DNA of 64,000 nucleotides, taken from the NCBI GenBank assembly GCA_037349105.1, contig JAYJMM010000035.1, forward strand, positions 1,725,501 to 1,789,500, given 5' to 3'. This stretch comes from Limnomonas spitsbergensis. Taxonomy: Eukaryota > Chlorophyta > Chlorophyceae > Chlamydomonadales. The notes under the pieces are model-generated. The model searched no databases, had not been told where the DNA came from, and was given only the letters and a program-made list of their open reading frames with translations. Below are positions 10,224-19,700 of this stretch, piece after piece (the first letter of the stretch is position 1; each line of letters begins with the position of its first letter). The position numbers were made by a program, and so were the translations under genes.

Positions 10224-11460
10224 ATGACATTACACCTCTGGGCCCTGCTCAAAAAGGCTCGGCCGCGTGGGCGCCCAACAGTCCCGTTGGCAGAAGAGAA
10301 AGTGAAGGTAAGTAGGAAACAAGGAAAATAACACAAAGGAGAAAGAAATAGCCCCCCAAAAGGAAAAGGCAGCCCGAAGTATCTTTGCCCCTCTCAAACC
10401 TATTCCCCAAGAAGGCAAAGAAAAGCAACAAATCTAGGCCTCAAAGATGCGTACAACGTCTTCAACAAAAGTCAGAGCCTCCCATCCAAGCCTGCCCTGG
10501 TACAAATGTTGGAAGTTTTTGGCGCCCTCCGGAGGCCTGCCCAACCTGTCTTCCTAAACCTCTCCTTCACGCTAGGGCACTGGATGCAGGCATGCAGCGC
10601 ATCCTCCACATGCTCGCCATCTCCCCTTGCCCAATACCGTTGGCAGCACCGTCCGTCACGCTGCTGACCACTGCGCCGTCCTCTAGTGTCAGCCGTGCTG
10701 ACCACCGAGCCGCAGCCTTTAGTTTGTGCGCACGCAAGCACAGTCCCTTCGGCTGGTGCGGCCCCTGGCCTGCGCTAGCACGGCGCCCGCCGTAGACTGA
10801 AATCAGGTGCGATAGGCGGCCGCAGACCTGTGTTCAGTGGCAGGATCTCTGGGGTCCCCTCTTCCAGCTGCATCCAGCTGCGCCCGCTCGTATGCTGCAT
10901 CAACTAGCACCAGCACCTCTCTGGCAGGCAGCAGCTGTAGGTCAGTTGCTGTCTGACGCAGTTTGGGATCGGCTGATCCCATCTCCAGCTCCAGCAAGGC
11001 ACCTAGCAAATCACTGCAACAATTTCGCCCTTTGGTGCCCTGCCTGACAGCGAGCTGCCTGTCGGCTGCCATAGCTGCCGCCGTAAGTGGGCTGTCTTGC
11101 TGTGCTGCTGGTGTTACCGCTGCGTTGTTGAAGCAAAGTACATGCTGCCACCAACTTCGCTGTAACGGCTGGATCTGCAGCTCCCTCATGACCTCCCAAC
11201 TGGCAGCGGACGGAGGTAGCACTGCAGCCTGGCGCAGATGCTGCAGGAAGCTGGACTGCATCTTGGATTCCATGAGCGAGGGCACCTCATCAACTTGTGA
11301 TGGCTACGAATTAATTCAACAAGGAAAGGAAGTATGGTACCCGCCATTGAGGCATGGAATAAGGCTTGGATTAAGGAATGCCAATAGACGGTGTCCTTTA
11401 CCTGGACTGGTGCTGGCCTAGCTTGGGTACTGGCATTCACTTCGAAGTGCCACAAACCTC
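10224..11460 (-). mobile_element. 5'-truncated non-LTR retrotransposon (LINE) with post-RT region
   Basis: On the minus strand the open stretch at 11285-10803 resembles the region after the reverse transcriptase domain (WWQHVLCFNN, then a long helical stretch). 10741-10472 carries a Cys/His cluster of the LINE C-terminal zinc-knuckle kind, with CCQRY, then EDALHACIQCPSVKERF. It is followed by a CT-rich 3' UTR and the type A terminal tail GGGCGCCCACGCGGCCGAGC ending at 10224. Frames are broken, so it is dead. The left part of its coding region and the RT catalytic motifs are absent. The zinc-knuckle region is homologous to 15176-15420 on the plus strand. Confidence 0.65.
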
Positions 11461-11499
11461 CACCTGTTGTACCATAGTATGGTATAAAGGGCTAGTTTC

Positions 11500-11661
11500 T
11501 AGAGGAGCTGCGGTGTCGGACCTGATTGCCATTCCGGGCTTTCCTTTTGTTCCTTTTCCCCCCCTCTTCTTTTGAGTTTCTTCTTTTCTCCCATCTCAAC
11601 AGTTGGGCGCCCACGCGGCCGAGCCTTCTTAAAACAGGGCCCAGATGTGTAACGTCATTGA
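11500..11661 (+). mobile_element. Truncated LINE 3' tail (type A)
   Basis: CT-rich leader (CTTTTGTTCCTTTTCCC), then CAGTTGGGCGCCCACGCGG and GTGTAACGTCATTGA at the right end. The stretch 11662-12040 after it holds no recognised feature; it is the presumed promoter and leader of the next gene. Confidence 0.8.
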
Positions 11662-12040
11662 CTCACTTGAAATGACCACAGTGTCGTGAAGCATGGTGTG
11701 TCACGGAGTCATGGTATGCACTGACAGCAGCGGGACAGGGGTGGGCTCATGTGCATTGCTTTGAATGCTTGGGCATGGTCAGTTGCAGGCAGAACAGGAT
11801 CACGATGTGGGCACCTGTTTGGCATCTGGGTTTACTGTATGGACTGGGTGGGAAATATGTACGGAAAGAAAAAAATGGTGGTACGGCCGCGGCCGAGAAG
11901 GCACTGCGTTCATTGCAGGCTATGTCTTCCTGCGCATTCAGCTGGTTCCAGCGACTCAGGGTTGCGTATGCATCATAGCACTTGTCAGTCTATATCCCTG
12001 TAGGCAGCGGCTGCTTCATACGAAAACTTGCATCCCTGAA

Positions 12041-13151
12041 ATGAGCAGCAACAAGTTCATGGCCTTGGTCCGCATGTTCCGCTGTCATGCCACCGCTAAC
12101 AGCAGCACCATGGGAATGTTTCAAAATACGGTGTCGTTCCAGGTAAGAGAACACATATTCCCAAATAAAGATCATCGGGAATGAATGGGCACGGTTCATG
12201 TCATCTTACATCGCATACTGTTTACATCCTATGTCATTAATAATGTAAAGCAACAGATGGCCATTCTTGACCATGCTAACGTCGGATTGCATGACAACCG
12301 CATCATGATACAACCAGCTGTTTTTACTGCAAGATGCGGCAGAGTTCTGTGTTTCGTTCCATCAATCGCCACTTTGTCCGGGTCCATGCTTTCCCGTTTG
12401 GAACATCTTCCCAAAGTTTCCACCCTGTCTCCTCCGCAGGCCACCACTGCTGGGAAATTACTTGGAAACTTTCTAGGCGTTCGGGGGAGGGGTTTCACTT
12501 CGAGTGCTAGCACGCTGCAAGGCGACGTTGCCGAGGGAAGCAGTGGTGCTGGCGCCCTGTAAGTCTCCTCCGTTATAGACTATGCTGACAGCTTTGCCTC
12601 AGTCATCTGCGCTTTGAGATGCTGTTTGTATGCGCGGATGGGCTGATTAATATTTCATGAATGCGCAGGGAGCCCTCACGGAAGTATCGGCCGCTTGCTG
12701 ATAAGGAGGTCTGGCACGAGGCTTGGTAAGTTCTATTTAATAGGCTTATCATAACAGTGCACGATGTCGACATCCATCTCTTGTTTGTTGTGCCCCGAAC
12801 CGAACTTCCCTGCTGCGGCTCCCTAGACCCTCCCGGACAGCATGCATGGCTTCGCTTTCGCCCTTCATCTTTATGACCTCCATGGCCACCAGGATGTACG
12901 AGGACAGGTTCGGCACGGAAGACGACCCTGTGGTGGTCCCCTCACTGGAGCCTGAGCGGATCATTGGGGTGACAGACCCAGATGATGAGAACCTGGTGGT
13001 CTGGGGCATCCTCAGGGATGCTGATGGGCCGCGCCAGTTCATTGAGGGAGGGGAGTTCTACCTTCTGAAGAAGGTGCCGTACGTGAAGAAGGTTGGAGAC
13101 GTCATGGACGAGGTTGAGGCCAGCCATGGTGGTGCACCATTGACACATTGA
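12041..13151 (+). CDS. COX5B: Cytochrome c oxidase subunit Vb-like, mitochondrial
   Basis: Nuclear subunit of mitochondrial complex IV. Exons 12041-12142, 12440-12558, 12669-12725 and 12893-13151 join in phase to 178 codons plus TGA. The first about 60 residues (MSSNKFMALVRMFRC..., then GNFLGVRGRGFTSS) are Arg/Ser rich with few acids, as expected for mitochondrial import. The conserved core runs FGTEDDPVVVPS, then ERIIGVTDPDDENLVVW and EFYLLKKV, matching the Vb pattern FGT-x-x-P-(x)-V-(x)-RI-(V/I)-G...VVW...Y-x-L. The zinc-ligand cysteines of animal and yeast Vb are absent: GC is GV and the later C-x-x-C region reads FIEGG. Start chosen as the first Met of the presequence; no upstream exon was searched for beyond 11750. 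A decayed copy of the gene's 3' end follows the stop. Confidence 0.72.
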
Positions 13152-13157
13152 GCAAAC

Positions 13158-13203
13158 TTGATGGAGATGGAGGCCAGCCATGGCGCACCACTGACGCATG
13201 GAG
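13158..13203 (+). repeat. Copy of COX5B stop-codon end
   Basis: GATGGAGATGGAGGCCAGCC and the following CACCACTGACGCATGG repeat the last about 45 bp of the final exon (GAGGCCAGCCATGG...TTGACACATTGA), starting a few bases after the stop. Confidence 0.8.
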
Positions 13204-13532
13204 GTTCGACAGAGGTGGAGTGATCGTCTGGGATCATGCGCAGACTGCGCTAGTGGCTCGTAAAGGCCATGGCCGCAGTGAGTCTCAGCGGAGGTGAAGA
13301 AGACACGCCTGTCACTGTGCTAAGAGTCGTTAGGCTCTTTCCAGCGCGTCTTTCCTTCAAATGTATATCGGAGATGCTGGCTTGAGGGAGGCTACAGCAC
13401 AGCTTCGCCACATAAATGTGCAAGCAGCGCCATGTCATTACGACTACAGGGGCGCATGGAGACGTGCTAGCGGCACCATGTCTCTAAGACGGCATGGGTG
13501 CATGCATGGTGACATAGCGGGGAATTTCGAGT

Positions 13533-14026
13533 GGTTGCATGCAAGCGGCTGGTATTTAGCCATGATCACTCTTGGTTGCATGCAAGCGGCTGGTATTTAA
13601 CCATGATCACACTTGGTTGCATGCAAGCGGCTGGTATTTAACCATGATCACACTTGGTTGCATGCAAGCGGCTGGTATTTAACCATGATCACACTTGGTT
13701 GCATGCAAGCGGCTGGTATTTAACCATGATCACACTTGGTTGCATGCAAGCGGCTGGTATTTAACCATGATCACACTTGGTTGCATGCAAGCGGCTGGTA
13801 TTTAACCATGATCACACTTGGTTGCATGCAAGCGGCTGGTATTTAACCATGATCACACTTGGTTGCATGCAAGCGGCTGGTATTTAACCATGATCACACT
13901 TGGTTGCATGCAAGCGGCTGGTATTTAACCATGATCACACTTGGTTGCATGCAAGCGGCTGGTATTTAACCATGATCACACTTGGTTGCATGCAAGCGGC
14001 TGGTATTTAACCATGATCACACTTGG
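13533..14026 (+). repeat. 41-bp minisatellite, 12 copies
   Basis: Near-identical 41-bp units containing GGTTGCATGCAAGCGGCTGG and TTAACCATGATCACACTT. The first unit is slightly diverged and the rest almost perfect, which implies recent expansion. Intergenic. Each unit contains the palindromes GCATGC and TGATCA. Confidence 0.95.
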
Positions 14027-14389
14027 TCAACCTTGTTTTTGGCGAATCCTTCTGCACCGTGCATGTATGGGCTACCTGTCCCTGAGGTGGTGACAGCTGC
14101 CATGTTCAGAGCTGCGTTGCTGACAGCTATTAGAAATGTACTTCACAATATGTGTGTTTAGAGTCACACATTGGTAAACAGTAACAGTCTGCTGATGGGC
14201 ATAGTGGAAATCAGCATTTTCGCGTGACTGGCCATTTACAGTCCATTTATCCATGTTGTGGTCCCTTAGAGCGGTCCTGCACAGTAAATAACAATGACTG
14301 CTTCATAATATATTATACGTTTTTCAAGTATGGCTTGTTCTTGTAATGATTTTATGGCATCTGAGATGAGCAGGGTATGGTTGGTAGAG

Positions 14390-14845
14390 ACTGTTGCCCT
14401 TCGGCTGGGCTTTGTCGGTAAAGAAGATCGCCATGGGGGAACAATTACTCGTGTCCCTAGTTGCCGTGCCCCTGGCCTGGTGGCCGTGGATAGCTGTTCA
14501 TCATGTCTCTAATTGCTATGCCCCGGAGTCTGGTGGTAATGGGGTAGCAGTTAATCATGTCACTGGTTGCCATGCTCCTAGGTATGTTGGCCATGGGGGA
14601 ACACTCCATCATGTCCCTGTTTGCCATGCCCCTGGGTCTGGTGGCCATGGGGGATCACTTCATCATATCCCTGTTTGCCATACCCTGTCCTGGGTATGGT
14701 GGACATGGGGAAACACTTCGTGTTCCTGGTTTTGCCATGCTCGTGGAGTCGTGGGCCTTGTGGACATGGGAGGGACAGTTCATCATGTCCTTAGTTGCCA
14801 ATTGCCATGCCAACGGGCATGGCCGTCACGGGCGAGCAGTTCGTC
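14390..14845 (+). repeat. Diverged tandem repeat of about 60 bp, seven copies
   Basis: Units carry CCATGGGGGA, a CATCATGTCCCT block and TTGCCATGCCCCTGG. They are much more diverged than the 41-bp array. Both neighbouring stretches, 14027-14389 and 14846-15175, hold nothing I recognise. Confidence 0.8.
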
Positions 14846-15175
14846 ATGAAGGGCCATGCACCGGAATACGTTTTATCCATGCATGCCTCGGCTTGATTAT
14901 GGAGGCTGGCATTTTGAATTCCATTGCAATGAAATTGTAGCCTTTCCCCTACTCTATTGTTGCTAGGATATTATCTTTGATGCATTGATTGGGCTACATA
15001 AAGGACCTACCTGAAACCGAAATGAATGTGCATGCACACAGCTGGAGTAGAAACATTTCTCAGTAGTTCCGAGAATCCAAAGTACCGTGCTGTCATCCCG
15101 TTTCCTCTTAGCTGAGGAGGTGACTCTTGGACAGATGAAGGACGCATGGTAACTTCTTTTTGCTAGTGCTCACAT

Positions 15176-16216
15176 ACAGATTACGGTCGGCGCGGCGATC
15201 AGCAGCGTGACACACGATACTGTCAACGGTGCTGGGCTGAGGGACACGGCCGGTCTGTGGAGGATGCGTTGCATGTGTGATTTCAGTGCCCTATCGTGAA
15301 GGAGAGGCTGAGGGAAAGTGGTTGGGCAGCCCCCCCGGAGGGCGCCACTGATTTTCAGCACTTGTGCCAGGCAGGCGTGGGTGGGAGGCTCTGGCTTTTG
15401 TTGAGGTCGTGGTAGACTTTTTGGAGGGCTAGTTTGTTGTCTTTGTTTTTCCTCCTTGGGGACTGGCTCTTTCCCTTATGTCTCGCTCTTGTTTTCAGGG
15501 GCGGGAACCTTCGGTCTGCCTTTCCGTTTTCTGGGATAAGGGGTCTTTGTCCTTTATGCTCCTTTCTGTCTGTCCTCTTGCCTTAACTTCCTTTCATTTG
15601 TTTCTCCCTACTAGACAAGAACTAGGATAGCCCGCAGGCAGGAGTGGGAGGCCCTCAAGCCCTGGCTTTTGTGGACCTTGTAGTTGAGTTTTTGAAGGCT
15701 ACCGGTAGTCTCTTCAGGGGCAGGGGATACGGTTTGCCTGACCTTTTTGTTGTTTGTTGTTGTTCTTGATGTTTGGAAGTTGAAATTGCTTTCCTTCCTT
15801 TCCTCTTGTGTCTTCTCCCTTGACTTTCCTAGCTGACTTTATGTTTTCCGACGTGGCCGATCTTTATCTAAGCCAATGACGTTACACCTCTGGGCCGTGC
15901 TCAAAAAAGGCTCGGCCGCGTGGGCGCCTAAGTAAAAGGGGCAGAACAAAAGAAGGGAAAGGGGTAGAAAAATTAAAAGGGGCAGACAAAAGGCTGGAAA
16001 GGAAAGGCAAAGGATGTTCCAGTCTCTGAGAACGTCTAAGCCTCAACAATTTCTACCACGTCTTACAAAGCCAGGGCACCCCACCCAACCTTGCCCCGGT
16101 ACAACTCGAAAAAGTTTCTAGCACCGTTCGGAGGACCTGACCATCCCCGCTCCCTAAGTGGGTCTTGCACGCTGTGGCTTTATTTAAGCAGGGCCCAGAG
16201 GAGTAACGTCATTAAC
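15176..16216 (+). mobile_element. LINE remnant (type B tail) split by a nested insertion
   Basis: 15176-15420 is homologous to the zinc-knuckle region of the minus-strand LINE at 10472-10741 (GTCAGCAGCGTGAC-type start; GTGGAGGATGCG; CAGTGCCCTA). 15421-15876 is its CT-rich 3' UTR, reaching CTTGACTTTCCTAGCTGAC and GACGTGGCCGATC. The terminal part resumes at about 16160-16216 (GGCTTTATTTAAGCAGGGCC..AACGTCATTAA). A type A element fills the gap. 16217-16430 holds no recognised feature. Confidence 0.7.
15877..16164 (-). mobile_element. Type A LINE tail nested in type B tail
   Basis: Starts CCAATGACGTTACACCTCTG (reverse complement of the type A terminus) and runs through GGCGCC and a purine-rich UTR. 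CTTTATCTAAG on the left and CTTTATTTAAG on the right fit a target-site duplication inside the host element. Confidence 0.72.
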
Positions 16217-16528
16217 TCCCAAGAGCATGCTGGCTCAAGAAAATGAAAAAGGGCCCCCTCTCCTCAGGAGTATCGGCCCCCCTAAAAATCGAGATATAAA
16301 AAGGGAGACCATGACCCACTGTTAAGTTCAGGTGTAGGACTGGGAGGGGGTCGGCAGGGGAGGCACCTGGGATGTTGGATCCGCTGCCCTCACTAATGAA
16401 GGGGTGGAGAGAGGATGGTCACTAAGCTGCTTTGGAGGTTTACAAAGTCCTGGAAAAGGCCCAGAACCAGGCAACTGTGGCCTTGGAAGCTGCGTGGGAG
16501 CCCGCTAGTCTTGGCAGGGGTGGTGTTC

Positions 16529-16657
16529 TTGGTTTGAGTGTCAATAACGTTACACCTCTGGGCCCGCTCAAAGCTCGGGCGCCCAACTGTTCAGAAGGGA
16601 GTAAAGAAGGAACTAAAAGGAAGAGAGGGGGAAAGGAACAAAAGTTGGTTTGAGTGT
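16529..16657 (-). mobile_element. 103-bp solo LINE tail with target-site duplication
   Basis: TTGGTTTGAGTG(T) occurs at 16529-16541 and again at 16645-16657, flanking a minus-strand type A tail (ATAACGTTACACCTCTGG ... GGGCGCCCAACTGTTCAG). A direct repeat of 12-13 bp around a heavily 5'-truncated insert is the mark of target-primed reverse transcription. It ends about 100 bp upstream of the enoyl-ACP reductase start codon. Confidence 0.85.
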
Positions 16658-16760
16658 GTGACATAGTGTGAACCCTGACGTCCCGTGCCCTGATCCGTCA
16701 CAGGGGAAAGCGTTGATGCCCAACTTGCGGTGGGCGAAAAGATAAGAACTGAGCATCATA

Positions 16761-19700
16761 ATGAGGAGCATGTTGCAGAAGCAGGTATCGCAGAGGTCCG
16801 TCTCGCAAGCGTCGGCACCATTTGGCCTGCGCAGCGGAAGCGTCAGGAGCGTTCAGGCGCTGTCGAGCCGAACGGCTGTGCCGATTGTACCTGCGTTCAG
16901 TCCGATCTCCAACAGTGTTTTCGGGAGATCTGTGGCTCCTACTTATCGCACCAGTGTTCGGGCTCAGGCGGCTGAGGCTACTGAGCAGGAGTGCGGCCTG
17001 CGGGTAGACCTTCGGGGTGCGTTGTGATGGCCGGGTGGCGAAGAGGGTCGAGCGCATGAGCGAGATCTGGACTGTGTAAATTCCTTTTGTATGTTTGTAT
17101 GCGCATCTCGATTTATTGCTTGCCAAGTGGTGCATGCATCTAGATTTTGAGCCTGAGTGGGTACTTGGACGCCTCGTCGACGAGGAAGCGTTGTGCAAGG
17201 ATCGAGTCATCATTACTGACGGCCATGCATCTTGCCCTTTTCGAATGTTTCCAGGCAAGAAGGCGTTCATTGCAGGCGTTGCTGACGACCAGGTAAGGCT
17301 GGGCATGGCCGAGAGGGGAGTAGGCGTTAGATCGTGGATGGTACCGAATTTTGGTCCGAACACGCTCGTCTCAAATTTGAATTATGGATCAAAATGACGT
17401 GCATCTATCAATTGCCGCCTGGACGATGCCGAGCTCAGTTGCACATGCTCGGTGGTGACGCGGCCCCGGTGGCTATCGAAGCAAACGCTGGATATTTCTG
17501 CAGCAAAGTGATCTTACCGAACTTTGATCCTGCCTCGTAATTGTCTTCCGTATGTCCACAGGGATTCGGATGGGCCATTGCCAAGGCGCTGCTGGAGGCC
17601 GGCGCAGAAGTGTCTCTTGGTGTCTGGGTGAGTCAGCATTCATATTACCACTAGGATCGCCCCCCCGTCAAGCCCTGCACGTACATGCCATGTAGATGCA
17701 TAGTTCAAATAATTTGCTGAGTCTGGGCTTGTGCCATATCGTTTGGAAGGCTGGTACTGCCTCATGCAATCATGGATGTGGCCAGTAGATGCCATGCATG
17801 ATGCCCCCCCCCACACACGACCATCGGCAGGGGGTATACATGAACCATGCAAAGGTTGTTCCGTGGGATGCCCCACAGGCACCCTTCTGCATGTGTCATA
17901 GGTCACTATCTGGATTCTCTGCAGAGTCGGCATGCTTTCGACTGAACAGATGCACCACCTTTCCATTAAGCACATGCCCCCTGGCCCATGCTGGTTTGGG
18001 TCTTCTGGAGCGCAGCGCTGCGCCCTCGTAACCCTAGCAAAAATTATGCAGAATCGCACAGGTCTTGCCCCCCCATCGGGGCAGGATGCGGAGCCATGCA
18101 GACAGCTTGGGAGGCGCTTCATTACAGTACTCTGCCTTCTGCTAGGAAACCTGCAGCTTCAAACCACTGGTCCACACCCTTATGGATACTTCCACAATCC
18201 TATGTCCTCCCAGGAAGAGTCTCATGCCCCAAATGTGAGCCCTCGACCCTAAACATAAGCTCGTATATCCACTTCAGTAAGGCTCACGGAGTCACGGTAT
18301 AAATAAGGGTAAACCTTTCACCCAAACAGCACATACAGTCTTAAACCTGAATATCACGCTCTGAAGGGCACTGTCTCAAACCCTCAATGCACACTGTATG
18401 TCACCCTAGGTGCCGGCGCTCAACATCTTCGAATCGAGCTACCGCCGCGGGAAGTTCGACGCGAGCCGCAAGCTGTCCAACGGCAAGCTGATGGAGTTCA
18501 AACACATCTATCCCATGGATGCGGTGTATGACACCCCTGCTGATGTGCCCGAGGATGTGAGTTTGGATATGTCGCGCATTTGTTAACACTGACCTGCTTA
18601 TTGTGGGACGAGTGTCATGCCTTTTGGGACCACGCGGCAAATCCACACCACCGCTGCAGTGTACGACACCCCTGCTGATATGCCCGAGGATGTGAGTACC
18701 GTTGATTTGACTCGCCGTCCCTGTCTCCCTGAACCTTTTGACCCTGAACCCCTAAACCTTACGCCTATGAACCTGAAACCCCTTAACCCTACCTCCCTGA
18801 ACCTCCATCCCCTAAACCCTGTACCCCTGAACCTCTATCCCCTAAACCTTGAACCCTTGCCCTCTGAAACTTTATCCCTACACCCTGCATGCAGATTGCA
18901 ACCAGCGAGCGGTATGCTGCCAAAACCTGGTGTACGGCCTAGGAGAGGTTCCCCCTGCACCCTGTCCGGCTGTCCCCTGAACCCCTGAGCCCTGTCCTCC
19001 TGAACCTTGATCCCCCAAGCCCTCCCCCCCTGAATATAAACCCTGTCCCCCAGAACCTTAGCTCTGTGCCTCTGAACCTTCAACTCTGTCCCTCCTCTGT
19101 CCCTCTAAACCCTGTGAGCAGATTGCGACCAACAAGCGATATGCTGCCGAAACCTGATGGACGGTCTCCGAGTTGTCCAGCTTGTCCTCCCTTCAATCTG
19201 TCCCTCTGGCACCTGACCGACTGACCCGTCCCCTGAATCTTCAACTCTGAACCCTGTGTGCAGATTGCGACCAACAAGCGGTATGCTGCCAACTCCGGCT
19301 GGACGGTGTCGGAGGTGGCCGAGAGCGTCAAGGCCGACAGCGGAAAGATCGACATCGTGGTAGGTGCACGGGGCACAACCCAGGGTGAAGGGTGAAGGGC
19401 TCACAGTTTGGGGTTAGGGTGAAAGGCTAACAGTTTAGGGTGAAGGGTGAAGGGCTTGCAGTTTAGGGTGAGTGGCTTAGGGTGAAGCGCTCACAGTTAA
19501 GTGTGAAGGCCTCACAGTTTAGGGTGAAGGACTCGCAATTTAGGGTGGAGGGTGAAGGGCTAACAGTTTAGGGTGAAGGGTATAGGGTGAAGGGCTCACA
19601 GTTTAGGGTGAAGGGATCACAGTTTAGGGTGAAGGGTTTAGGGTGAAGGGCTCACAGTTTAGAGTGAAGGGTGAAGGGCTCACAGTTTAGGGTGAAGGGT

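Noticed and set aside
10224..11460. Active retrotransposon
   Set aside because: Reading frames are broken, RT catalytic motifs are missing, and only the 3' part is present.
18655..18700. Extra ENR exon between exons 4 and 5
   Set aside because: Including it would repeat AVYDTPAD residues of exon 4; other enoyl-ACP reductases have no such duplication, and the phase works without it.
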